Source of the DNA: Lates calcarifer | Taxonomy: Eukaryota; Chordata; Actinopteri; Centropomidae | DNA length: 64,000 bases | Direction: 5' to 3' | Assembly (NCBI RefSeq): GCF_001640805.2 | Contig: NC_066843.1 | Span: 12,194,036 to 12,258,035 of the forward strand | Shown here: positions 29,346-41,883 of the stretch, piece after piece | How positions within the stretch are numbered: the stretch's first letter is position 1 | How the letters are laid out: each line of letters opens with the position of its first letter | Program-made: the position numbers and the translations under genes | The notes under the pieces: model-generated | The model's database searches: none | What the model was told of the DNA's origin: nothing | The model's input: the letters and a program-made list of their open reading frames with translations, nothing else

Positions 29346-30285
29346 CAGGGAACAATGCTATCAACAATGTAAAATATAAAATGACTGGCTTTTCAGCTAT
29401 AAAATGTTCATGCCATGAACTACAGGCGCGGTGCTGCTTACGCGCCTCAGTCATTCAGTCAAAAGTCCTTACGGCGCAGTTGTCATGACGTCACGAATGG
29501 TGCTGCCCGTCCTCCTGCCTGTTCTCTTATCCGCTGTGTTTGCCTCATGGTCTCTCCCCAACAGACATGTAGATAACTGAAAAATACACTATTAATAAAA
29601 ATGTTAACACGGATAATCAGAAATCCTGAAGGTCTGGAGAACCAGGTCCACATACCAGATGGAAGAAATAAATAATCAAAATATGAGAATTGTTTTTCTG
29701 ACATCCAAATGTGAAGAAATCACACAAATATTCTCACTGGAATCTGTTAAGACTCAGTCTTGTACGAACACATACTTTCTTCATGTAAAAGTATTCGTTT
29801 AATATAGTTTTAGTGCATCTTCATCATCAGGCAGAAAAACAAGATGGCCGCTGGGATTTAAAGGGTTAAAAGAAGGAAAGAAAGAAAAAAGACCATAAAG
29901 TGCAAGTACAACATTCCCAGTACGCGTAATGTACTGTATGGTGATGATGACTGATCCATGCAGCATTAATCAGAAATCAGCACGGTGGTCAGGTGCGTGT
30001 TGTGGGATAACTGCCCCTCTAAACCTGACAACAAAAAGCAAAACATCGCTGTGCGCGTGCATGTGTTCCTCGGTGCCTCTTTAACGCGCATTGAGACTCT
30101 CCCGCCCATGCACAGATTGCGCTTTCAACCTCGTGACTACCTACAGCCATTCAGCGCCCAGTGCAGTGGACGCGCAGTGGCACATGGCCGCGCACGTTCG
30201 GTTCGAAATTTTTAAACGGGGACGAGTACGTGCGCGTACCCGTATTCTTTGTGTGGCAGCGTAGAGAAGCGCCAAAAGAGTGACC
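29346..30285. promoter_or_regulatory. Head-to-head promoter region of nup85 (-) and sumo2 (+)
   Basis: About 940 bp separates the two start codons. The nup85 side carries a perfect palindromic CRE, TGACGTCA, at 29486-29493. The middle carries a YY1-type AAGATGGCCGC at 29841-29851. The sumo2 side (30030-30260) is CpG-rich with several cgcg and gcgcgt runs and no obvious TATA box. No coding sequence is supported. Confidence 0.6.
29486..29493. promoter_or_regulatory. Consensus CRE (TGACGTCA)
   Basis: Perfect 8-bp CREB/ATF palindrome about 140 bp upstream of the nup85 start codon, a typical place for a functional promoter CRE. Confidence 0.55.
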
Positions 30286-33200
30286 ATGGCTGATGAAAAA
30301 CCAAAGGTGAGTGTTTCCACATTGTGTCACAGTATCCCTTTATTTCACCGGATTTGTGGCACAGGAGGTCATAGAAAAAAACGGACATTTCCAAGCCTTT
30401 TGTTCCACCTTGTTAAAGTTGAGAGCTAAAATTCAACTACTAGCTATCCCTACTTTGATAGACCGGAAGGTTTGTGAACGCGCATCCACAGGCGCGCAGA
30501 TCGCTCTTTGCTTGATAACACTCAGCCAACCAGCTGGTGTCATCCTCAGTGCATGACTCAATTTACCAACGTGTGTGTGTTTTTGTTAATTTGTCTAACT
30601 TGGAGAAACTTTGTGCACTCAATAGCGGCATACCTGTGAGAACTGGTCCCTCTAAAACTGCAGTATTCTCTTTTTACCTTTATTTGCTGATATCAGGCTG
30701 TGGCTTGTATTGATCTGATCTTGCAGACGCTGAAACAGGATGTAAACAAAAGGAAAATGCTGCGGGAAAGTCGTTTTAGAAACCGTTTAGGTATACCTGA
30801 ACCTCATGGGGATATTTGTTTTTGCGGTTAATTAATTATTTCACATTTTGAATCATGTTAATGTAAAAATCTTGTATATCCAATATTATCTGCAACTTTG
30901 TCAGCAATGGCTTATAAGTCAATGAGAGGCAGTAAAGGGATATGTGCTCTGGTCAAAACTCGTCAAAAGTCGTCAGTTCGTTACCTAGTTAAGATTTATC
31001 CATTCATGAAGGTTTCAATATTCAGTTTTTGCTGAAAATGTGTTAATGAAGTGTTGATGCAGTCTGCAGTGCTTTTGAATTGTACTGCACTGTGTTGACA
31101 GGGGTGTTCCTATTATTTTGTTGCCCCCATTCAAATCAGTGAGAGTAGGCTAAAGAAAAGACATACTTCTTTGTATAACACAGGACAGCTCAACAGCAGC
31201 ACAAATTGCAGTGAGTCAACTGCTTTTTAAAAATGTTTCAACAAAAACTTAAATTGCAGCACCTCTATCACAGTATCTGGTTTATTATAATGGAGAGAAA
31301 CATGCAGTTCTTCATATCTGCTGTAACCAGCGTGGTATTTTTGGTTGTTAAAATGAACTAACATTAGAGCTTGCAGATCATTATTTTGTTGATGAACTAA
31401 ACTGATGAATCAGTATTCCTGCTCTGGTCCCCTTCACGTCTTTGTTAATGGTTCTTTTCCCTCTCTGTCTCTGTCCCTCAGGAAGGAGTCAAGACAGAAA
31501 ACAATGAACACATAAACCTGAAGGTAGCAGGTCAGGATGGATCTGTAGTGCAGTTTAAGATCAAAAGACACACGCCGCTCATCAAACTCATGAAGGCCTA
31601 CTGCGAGAGACAGGTGGGCATGGCACAATATCAGCAAACAACAGCCGTCACTGATTGTGAACATTCAGGATGATGTGCATTTCCTAAACCAGCAGCTCCC
31701 AGACTAGGGAGTTACAGAGCTATTCCAGAGGGTGTGCTAAAGATGTACAGACCATTTTCACAGCAGACATTTTGACTTGTTGAACGCAGGTCTAATAATT
31801 TACATATTACATTGCATTGCATTGCAATTACGCAACATGCTATTTGACTACCCTTTATCTATAGTGAAGTGAAAAATCCAAAGGATAGCTTTGATATTCT
31901 CCTTCACTTGTGTGCTTGTTGTGATATTTACTTTCAGCCCTTAAGGAAAATGTTAACAAAGTAAAATATTTTCCAGTCTCCTTTTCATTTGTTATTAATC
32001 TGTTGATATGTACTTTTTAAGGTGAGTGTATCAACCACCACTGAGAGTCAAATGTTTTGTTCTAGATCAGTTGGAAATTCTCTGAATTAGCCTTTAATGG
32101 AGCTTTAGTTTTAAGACTGCATTGCACTGTTTAGGTAGGAGCTGCTTCCTTTAGCTTTTTAGTCATTTTGGAGTGGATGAAAAGGTGCAGCACCTCAGTA
32201 TTACTCACATCTACTTCATTTAATACATCCACTTGAATATTGGATTTTAGGAGCAGTATGTTGGGTAAGTGACACCCACAGTCCCTCTTGTAAATTTGAA
32301 TCAAAACTCCTGCTGCCTCTTAATTTGCCTTTTCACTGCATGCTTTTGATTTGCCAAAAAAGCATAGATGTTACTAATAACATTTAACATTTAAATGTCC
32401 CAGCGAGACCAGCATTTTTCAGGCACTGGAACTGGCACATCTGAATGTAATGCAGCTATTATTAAAGTTATTAATTACACCCAGGCTTTTCCTGCTATGA
32501 CATGTCAAAATGTCTGCCAATAAAAAGGGCCTATTAGAGTGGAATATTTTTAACATAGCAGAGACCTTGTAGGCCTACATATTTATCAAAGAACAGCATT
32601 TACTCAGGTAGTCTCCTTCCAACTGCAGACCAAGGCTTACAAGAGCTATGTTGCTAAGTTATGCTGCCTTTACATCATATGGAAATAATTATTGGAATTA
32701 CTTGATGGTTCAGAGCAACAGCTTTGAAGTATGCACATGTTTGTCTTGTTTGAAGACAAAAAAGGCTGTGATGAAAGTAATCATTTTCAGCCTTTTCACA
32801 CCAGCGCGTGCACTTAGTGACTGGTAATTGCTGCTTTTGTTTTACGGCGTTCTAAATGAAGCACAGTTAACCTCAAGAAAACAAGTAGTTTTATCAGGGC
32901 AATTTAAAAGTCCCACTTACCATATAAATTATGTGGTCAAAATGTGTTAACTGTGTTTATTTAACATGAAGACTGACTGCAGACATTGATATAGTTCAGT
33001 ATGTTAAAAGAGGTTAAGATCTACCTGAGCCTCTCATACTGGAGTTATATCCAACTATATCCAAATCTAAAGACATAGCAGAATGTTAAAAGTTCAAACA
33101 TAAAAGCCAGATGACATTCATTAAAAAGTAATTCATCGTTTTCTCTGAAAGAGTTATTGTTCATAGTTTACTGGCTATGATCCAGCTCTGCTCTACAGCT

Positions 33201-35619
33201 CTTCTCTCCCTGCTAGAACATAGTAAGGTCCACAGGGTCAATGCAGATCTTCCCTCAGCAGCTTACTGCTTTACCTCTCGCTCATCTCCTAAACTAAACT
33301 GCCTTATCTACATCTGAGATATGTTAATCACAAAAGATATCCCATCTTTTCTGTCAGCAGATCTGAATCACTTTTGAAGTTGCCCTTCATCAGAGTACTT
33401 GCTATAATGGCATGCAGGAATGCTGACTTCTTCTTATGACTTATTCTAATGAGTTAACACTGAAATTGTTGCCAGTTCAGTTCTGAAAATTGTAGTCTTG
33501 GTTGCAACTGTGATCGAATGACTACAGAAACAATCCTGAGATTTGACAATAACTTTTACATTCTGAAATATCTATACCTAAAAGTCAAGAGGAAAATATC
33601 TTATAAAACACAGCCTCTGACTTTCCTCTTTATTTGAAAGTCAAATGAGAGTTCAACATTATGGAAGACTGAAAGCTCAATCCCAATATTGTCTATTCCT
33701 TGGAATGCCAGCAGGACAGACATATTTGTTATGCAGCTCATTTTTAAAACTGCAGTGAAAACCAGATGTTTTTTATCATCCCTTTATTTTTGTTGCACTG
33801 CAAAAGACAGTGTAACTTATGATGTTTTCATGATCCTCAAATTTCAGCAGACATACCTGAAACACGACATGCATACACAATTTAAAATAGTCTACTGTAT
33901 ATTATTTTCTTAGCTTTTGCAATAATATATCAAATATATCTCTATATATAAAATACTGGAGCTGTATCTAACAGATGACTTTAAAGAACACAATAAATCC
34001 CAACTAACTTTTTTTTTTAATTTTATTTTAATATTTTATTTTATTTCATTTTTAAATTTGCATTTCTGCAGCAAGTGGAATTTTTTTGGAATTTCTTTTC
34101 TTTGTGTTGCCCTAAACATTACTGTTATTTAATTTTCTGTTCTGATATGTTTTTAAACTTTTTAGTTAGTATAGTCAGAGACAAAACTCAGTGATGGCAG
34201 TGAATATATATTTTTGTTGATGAAATCATGTAGTCGGTCACTGTTCGAGCGTAAACTTGCAGGATCTTCACCTATCCTTTCTGTTTAGGCCCTTTTACAT
34301 CAGCCTTTGAAAGTGCATACTACATTCACTGTAAAATGTCACCATCCAATATCAAGTAGCAGTCACAGCTGCTGACATCATATGAGAATCTTTGCTGAAA
34401 CTGTAAACCTTCCCCTTACATTGTTGAATATATGATTTCTTTCTGTGAACCATTCTTAATTTCCTCTTTTAGGCTGTTAAATGTTTGAAGTATTGATAAA
34501 AGTCACCTAGTTAGTACTGTGTAACAAATTCTGGGAAGGCATGAAGATGATGGGTTCTTTTTGTTGACAGATGAGGCAGTGCAGGTGTAATTTAATACAA
34601 AAGGTCTTATGTCTTTTTCTCTCCAGGGACTGTCGATGAGGCAAATCAGGTTCAGATTTGATGGACAACCAATAAATGAGACAGACACGCCGGCACAGGT
34701 ACGTTTGAAGTCTTAAAACAGTGAGTTTTGCTGCTCAAAACTGAATAGAGGGGTGTGCTTACAAAATGTGCACTCACAGGGCACTCGGTTGCCTTGCCTG
34801 CACTGCCACACGCTTCATTACTCACGCTGATGCGTTTCTGCTATGTTTAACAAGGAAGGTATGCACATTTCATGCATTACTATCTGTGCTTTTTCATGGG
34901 GATGCTTGTCTTAGTTTGCTTGACTTGTGGCATTCTTTTTTTTCCTTCTGGGAAATGTTAAATACGTGTTGAAAATGGAAGAAATGTTCACACACAACCC
35001 AATGTCTGACTAAGTTGTGATAACTGTAGGACACACAGGCACTCGCTGATACGATTAAACAGTCAAAAAGTTAAATATACAGGAGATTGCCCCCACAATG
35101 AGTTGTGTGTGTCATAGGAAATGTAGGCTGAGGTTAAGGACATGCTATTATGGGGAGCATGTATATGCCTCACACTGTCAGAGAACATCAAACTCAAGTT
35201 TTAGTTGCTGTGTTCTCAAATGTGTGTTGAATATGGCAGTGTAGAAAGAAGCCAATGTACTTGCATGTTCTTGTATATTATAGAAGCCTGTCTATGCATG
35301 CTGTGATCATCAAAGTCAAATACAGCGTTTCATTTTGGCTTCAATGGTGCCATTTTGCCTATGCAAAAGACAAATGTGAGTTTGAATAGACCGTAACTGT
35401 CACCCTTTGGGCACATGCCACATAACTGTAACATCTTGACATGAAATATGCCCCGCCCACTTGTGTCTCTCTACTTAGGGAGAGTTTCCTGTCACTTTCC
35501 ACTTTTTGCATTATAAAGTGTCGCACGTGTTTAAATAACTTTTCTTCTCTCAACAGTTGGAAATGGAAGACGAAGATACAATTGATGTGTTTCAACAACA
35601 GACGGGAGGCCTGATTTAA
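30286..35619 (+). CDS. sumo2: Small ubiquitin-related modifier SUMO2
   Basis: Four exons: 30286-30306, 31482-31613, 34627-34698 and 35557-35619. They encode exactly 95 residues, as in human SUMO2. The protein has the ubiquitin-like fold and is conjugated to lysines by the SAE1/UBA2-UBC9 cascade. A psi-K-x-E acceptor (VKTE, Lys11) that allows chain formation is present. The maturation site QQQTGG is followed by Leu-Ile, so SENP processing would remove two residues. Exon 2 holds [19 protein letters not shown] and exon 3 [20 protein letters not shown]. Compared with the human sequence I recall, Ser in TPLSKL is Ile here (TPLIKL), and the terminal VY is LI. The gene sits between nup85 and jpt1, as in mammals, so SUMO2 is preferred over SUMO3. 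Confidence 0.96.
31000..31215. mobile_element. Remnant of the 'tacactcagtggcc'-type element (sumo2 intron 1)
   Basis: The text tccattcatgaaggtttcaa, ttcagtttttgctg, then acaggggtgttcctattatt and ttgttgcccc follows the order of a common teleost element whose end reads 'ggtgttcctaata'. A related segment in opposite orientation is at 54836-54872 (ggggtggacaaaataataga). Confidence 0.45.
31614..34626. other. sumo2 intron 2, no additional gene seen
   Basis: About 3 kb of AT-rich sequence without a supported exon or RNA gene. The open frame at 33689-33913 has no recognisable product and no splice context. Confidence 0.5.
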
Positions 35620-36274
35620 TTGACCAAATTCGCCACCATTTTCCTCCTCAACACAACCAACCCTCCTGGCCTGTGATACACAGCGGCTGCTTCTTTACAA
35701 CTTGTCCTGTTGTCTCGACAGAATTCCACGCAGAAGAAGTTTGTCTTTTCTCTGCCACACATAACTGCTGTATAGTATTTTCATTCCCGCCCCTGTTACT
35801 TTTCTGTTTTTGTACATAAACTACATCCAGATCACCCTGAGTTCAGGTTTTGTTTGTTCATGCTGTATTGTGGTAAATGTTAAGGACTTCCCTTCCCCAA
35901 TTTGAAGGGCTTGTTTCTATGGTTGCAGACAGACTGGTGATAGAGTGAGAATTAATAAAACTGACTTTTCTGGTCAAATGTCAGGGGGCTAGGCTTGGTC
36001 AGTGTCCAGCAAATCTGTTCTTAAAGCATACTCTTTTGGGACTGGCTATCACTTGGTGAATGCTATGTCCGGTTTGGGAATGGAGCCGGATTGTCATTTG
36101 GTTTCTGTTCCCTTCAGAAAAAATATTTGATTTTATACATTTTTTATATAGTAGTGGATGTGTAGAGAAATGTTTTGATTAATCATTCGACTAGGCCAAG
36201 CTTAACATTTTGGGAAGCCTGAAGAGATGTTTCAGTTACATAAACATCTGTCTTGTCTATTAAGATGCCTGTTA

Positions 36275-36280
36275 AAATAA
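36275..36280 (+). terminator. sumo2: Candidate sumo2 poly(A) signals
   Basis: AATAAA occurs near 35955, here and near 36373, all downstream of the sumo2 stop codon, which allows several 3' UTR lengths. Human SUMO2 transcripts are also known to have alternative 3' ends. Confidence 0.45.
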
Positions 36281-36384
36281 AGCTATTGTCTTTTTCCAGA
36301 CTTTCACTTTTTTTGTCTGCCTCTCTGGTGTAATTGTCTGACCCTCTTCTGGGCAGTGATACAATGGATATAAAAATAAAGCTG

Positions 36385-37020
36385 TAGAACTATCACAGCA
36401 GCGCAAGTCCAGGTAGTAATTTTGCTGCAGATTTTTGTTAAAGTCTACTTAGACTAAAAAAAGTTTTGGTTATTGTTGTGTGCTGTTCACACTTTGATAC
36501 AGGAACACAGTTTTTAAGTTCATCTGTTAAAGGAGGAGGTTTCTTTCTGCTCATGTAAAATCTAAGTTTAAATCCTGGTCCTGGTCAACTTACACAAGTG
36601 TGATGTGGAATTGTGAAGCTTGCATTGCACATACTGTACACACACAGCATACACATATTGTATTCATTGATCAAAAGTATGAAATAAAATATTTTCAGAA
36701 ACTGTAGAGAAACTGTAGATATCTTTAATAATTTCTAAACAGGTCATTTGTGACCAGCCACAAATTATTATTCAAAGTTGAGTATTTTATGTATATTCAA
36801 ACTTCCCTGTAGTGGATCTTTAAAAGCTAGTCCTAAGATTTTCACCAGCTGGAGTTCAAAGTTTACCCACGTTTTTCTTTCCACTTAAAACGTTTTGCAG
36901 ATTGTCATAATCAATGCTTATAGATTAGATAGCAGAAAAAGAGGCCCTCGGGGATTTGGACTCCACTGTCTGATCACTGACATGAAGCCGAGACCTGCCA
37001 CCAACAAGAGAGGCGATCTC
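36385..37020. other. Intergenic sumo2-jpt1
   Basis: Between the sumo2 poly(A) signals and the jpt1 promoter. AT-rich; no gene, RNA or recognisable element. Confidence 0.5.
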
Positions 37021-37268
37021 TGAGGTTCTGTCCAATGAGAGAGGAGTTCTGTGGCGTTCTGTCCAATCAGAGCGGGTCGAATGCTGGTGGGCTGGGTCTC
37101 GTGGGCTGGCACCGCAGAACCAGCGGATCTGGTCGTCGTTATGTTTTTCAGTGTCGGGTGGAGTCTACATCCCGTCGCATCTCTGCGGGGAAGGAGGAGG
37201 AATTTTTTTTAAACTAGTTTTTCACTGACCATTTTCTTACTGCCAAGACATCGAAATACTCCTTAAAG
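37021..37268 (+). promoter_or_regulatory. jpt1: jpt1 promoter and 5' UTR with two CCAAT boxes
   Basis: The phrase gttctgtccaat occurs twice, 31 bp apart, placing CCAAT boxes at 37032-37036 and 37063-37067. Such an NF-Y pair at about three helical turns is typical of TATA-less, growth-related promoters. A GC-rich stretch follows up to the start codon at 37269. Confidence 0.6.
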
Positions 37269-40200
37269 ATGACGACGACAACCACCTTTCAAGGAATGGA
37301 CCCTGGTGCTAAAAGCAGTTCCAGGTAAAAAAGGAGCTGAAAGCCTTTTGACGGAGGAACAAAAGAAGTGGGATGCGGGCAAGCCTCTCAGCTAGCAAAC
37401 GCCTCTTTTCTGCTTTTGCTGAAAGGCAGCCTGCTACCTAACATTAGCCCGCTGGTGGCTGGCGAGGGACTTTTCTGGATTTAGCTAAACTGTCACATAG
37501 TCTCGCTAATTAAGTTAATCTTATTGGTTGACTGATGCGCCACAGCCTTTAGCTTCACCAAGTTCGTTTGATTAGCCTGTCTGACCTTTGTAGAATAATA
37601 AGGTATAGGCCAGTATAAGAAAAAAAAGAGAAAAAAACAAGTGCCTGTAGAGATCTTTTCCATCTGTTTTTGGGGGAGAAATGGACAAAGCAGCCTAACG
37701 TTAGCTCTCAGCTGGCTGTGGCCCACTGCAAAATAACTTTTTTTGTAGTTCAAGTCAGAGCTCCTCTCCTGCTGTGATTTCTATATGTGCTGCACTTTGG
37801 AGCCATGAATAACGTTATACCTAATCTATTCGCCGTGGATTTTGTTATTAATTTTTTCCTATAGAGGACCAAGGAAACAGCTAATGAGCCAGAGTCCAAA
37901 TATGTGATTGATTACAGGAAGAATCCTAGACTAGACTTGTGTCTGCATATGTCATTATCTCTGATTTGGGTCATTGTCGGTTACGGAGAATGGAAGTTTA
38001 TAGAAACTTAGATAATGCCCATTTTGTGGTTTCAGCAGATATGTCTGACTCATGATATCTGTTAAAGCTTCATATTAATGGAAAAACACCTTAAGAAGAC
38101 CACTCATCCTCCAAGCATGCAGTCATAGCTTTCCAGTAAGTGATGCGTCTCGTCTGGATGCATTCCTCCCCCCTTTGCAGTGAAAATGATGCAAAGAAAG
38201 AAAAGCCTTTAAACTGTGATATCCTCAATAATAAGGCATGGTTTTAGGGCTTTGAAATCAGATTTTTAAGGAATACTAGCACTTTGCTGAGTGAGCATGT
38301 CAAATCTCGGTCAGTCATCAAGCGTTTTGAAGTCGCATGCTGTTTTCGGATGATGCGGGGGCTTGGGTGGGGGCTTTGAGCTAGCTAAGCCTGTAAATCT
38401 TTCCTTAGCTCTTTGCTTTGGCTCCTTAAACCCCCTTGAACGAGCTTCTGGTCATTTCTGCTGCTGGCTGAGCGAAGGGATCCGTAGAGCAGCAACTTGA
38501 GCAGAATTAGGCTAAAATCTTAGTAGGCCATCAAAAGCCTCCTACCCTGCTTTATCAAACATGCCATCTTTTGCTCTGGAGCTCAGCCCTATCTGCCCTA
38601 GCTCCACCTGCCTGTAGCTGCCCTCCAGCTCCTAAACATTAATGCCATTTCACTGATATTATTTACAGTTTCATTCTAGGGTGGGGTCTGCTGCCAGGCA
38701 GCTAAAAGCTTTTCCCCCGTCGCAATCCGTGTGGAAAGCATGAGCTCATCCTCTCTGGCCGGGAGGTGAAGTCTGGTTTAGGCATTACTGTCACAGCCAA
38801 GTGTGACAGACACGAGTGTGTATACAAGAATTGATTGAGAAAATTCACGCTAGTGCAGGCCACGCGGTGTAGATCCCTGGTTGCCTTCTGCTTTGAGAAC
38901 TGAGTTGCTTTTTGGACTCCCATCTGCCGGCCCTGGCCCTCGGACAGCTGCTCGGTGTGTCAGCTGGTGGCTTCAGGGACTCCGAGGAGAGGAGAGTTTG
39001 CTGGGAAAAAAAGAGGGAGGGGTTCAGCAGGGGCTCTGCAAACACATCGGTTTCTGTCGTCCACCCCAACTGTCCTTCAGCACAGCAAGGAAAAAAGGGT
39101 TTCCCTACTCATTATCATGTTCCTTTTGTTTAACTTGTGGTGGAAGGAATGTCGGTGGAAAGTGAGCATTGTTTACCATGTACTAGTGTGCATGCAGGCT
39201 CTCTATATTGTTCTAGAACAGTCTATTTATTAGGTGACCTACATTAACTGTGGACCTCAGACTTTTCACCTCTACTGTGTAACACTGACCCAAAAGAGAT
39301 ATTGTATTGGATTTACTCACTGAATGATGGACTAACAATGGTATCAAGAACTGACACCAACCCCTCGTATGTCACTGCAAAGGAATCTGTGCTGAGGAGA
39401 GGCAGCAGCTAGCCAGCTAACTCTGTGATTATATGCGGCTGGAGTCAGCTGCAGGGCAGAGATTGTGACTGTCTGTCTGACAGGCTGACAGCCGGGGCTT
39501 AAAGAGCGGAGACCTTGCTGGTAGCCTGTGTGTTTTTTGTGTGTGTGGTATGTGTTTGAAGGGGTTAGGGTGGAGTAGGCAGAAGGCTGTAAGTAGCTTG
39601 AGGCATACTTGTGTTTTATTTGACTATTGATTTTTTTTTTTTTCTTTTTTGCACTGTGCAGCTGATCAGTGGTGTGACATGAAGGCCTTGTATTTTAGAT
39701 TGGCCTAAAGAGTGGGGGGATGGGAGTGTGGTTGGTTGGACGTCAATCAACTGACATTAAAATCTTTCATTTGTTGCTCTTCAGGGTACTACGGCCGCCA
39801 GGCGGGGACTCCAGCTTCTCCTTCGGCACAGATGACGAAACAACCCCCCAGCGCAAGAACAAGATGGCCTCTAGCATCTTCGCAGAACCTGAGGACCCCC
39901 ATGCTCATCGGAGGAACAATCCACCCAGTAACTCAATCTAACAATCTAACTCCTCTAACTCCTCTGACTCAATCTCAGAACCAAAGGAATGAAAACAATA
40001 GGGTTTAGATTTACAAAGTAACAGGGAGGGTGTGTAAGCACTAATGTAAGGGCAAGTTCAGTCTTGCTAAAGTAGACACAACTACTAGAAGCCTTAAGTA
40101 AGCAAAAAGCACCATGGAATTAATTCCTCTAACTTGAGCTAGGAAAAGATACAAACTGGAGTGTTATTTAGTATTTTTCCATTTAGGTTGTCAGAAAGAA

Positions 40201-41844
40201 CATCCCACAAGTGAAATGGCCAAAAAGCCCCGGAGCACTGGGATAAGGGTAATTTGAAGCTAGGCTTTGTTAAATGGGGATGAGGATCAGCCCTTGCTGG
40301 AAAGAAATAGGTCAGTTAAAAATGTGTCAATTGGTGAAATGTGTGGCCTTCTATAGATGTGACTACAGGAGGACAAGCAGGCAAATGCAGCAGCAAAGGA
40401 TATGAGACCTGTAAATGGGCTTGAGTTGTCAAGGTCACAGCAAGCATACAGCCACAGAGGCTTAAATGAAAAATTGATGTAGGCTGACATTATTGTACCT
40501 GGCAGTATGTTTATTCTCATCCAGGTAAAGCTTTAGCCAAACACAAGTCAGTCTTAGTATGCATTATCTTTATTGCCTGTATTTAAGGATGGACATTTTT
40601 TACCCAGCTAGTCAGTGTTTGGTTAGGACTCAAAGATTTGATAAAGTGCTTAAAGTGGAAAATTCAAGCCTTACAGCACTTGGATTCCATTTCAGCTCAG
40701 GGCTGCGAGGTTACTCACAAGCCATGGATCACATGTTTTCACACTGGGACACTTTGAAGAGAACCATTTATGTGGTTTATCAGATTTTCAGGTTGTGTGG
40801 ACACTGACGAATTCACCCTAAAATCATTACTTCAGCCTCTGACCTCTACAGCCCACAGCTGCTGACACTAAAGCCTTTTCCTGCTTGCATTGTTTCACTT
40901 GGGTCGAGGTCAAGTTCAGTTGTCCCACTTTAACGGATATAACTGGATGAGGATATTTGTTTCTGCCTGAATGAGCTAGGTTTATTACAATAGCAGGTTT
41001 TATAAGCATTGTGCAATCTCTCTGGCCTGCATGCGGACTCCTGCAGATGAACAGGTTTGTTTGTTCTGGCATGCTGACCTGTGTAGATCGGTTTGAAATT
41101 GTCAGATTTGCGTTTCATATGCTCAAGACATGTCTGTTTGTGAATACTGTCTTGCAATACATTCTCATGCTTTACCCTTTGGAATAGCTTTTAGCTTTGT
41201 TAAGATAATACAGGCTCTAGCAACACTGTATTTACTAACAGATGTTGGAAATACTTTCTGATATTCTAGTCACAGGAGATACATGGAGAAGAAGAGACAT
41301 GCTAACAAATGTCCCACCATGGTAGATGGTTTTACATAGTGCGGCTGTTTGACCACTGGGACATCAGACAGCCCTGGCAGCTGGTTTTCATGATCACTGA
41401 CTGTCTATCCTCGTCTGACAAAACAATATGGGCAGGCCTGTCAGCACGACTTTTGTTGTAGTTTTTGGTTGTTCACAGTTCAAATATTTAACTCCTGACA
41501 ACTTCAGACAGTCAGGACAATGTCCTGTTTATTCTGGATGGACCACATTTTTATAGGGACTATTTTTTCTATAAAAGTATTTCCAGTTGAAACTTTTCAC
41601 GGCAAAGTCTGCGGATTATACAGTGACCAGGATATTATTTCTGGAAAGATATGTTGCTGCAGAGTTTTTCAGGTGTCATCTTTAAATGCTTTTATCAATG
41701 AAATTCAGTTCACCTTAACTGTACCAGGATGGTGGCAGAAACCTCAGAAACTAATCTCAAAACCTGAGTAAAAAATAAAAAACTTGTTAGCTAAACCAGG
41801 AGTTAAGGGAGAAAATGTTTTTGTTTTTTTACACACACACACAC

Positions 41845-41883
<39 letters not shown>

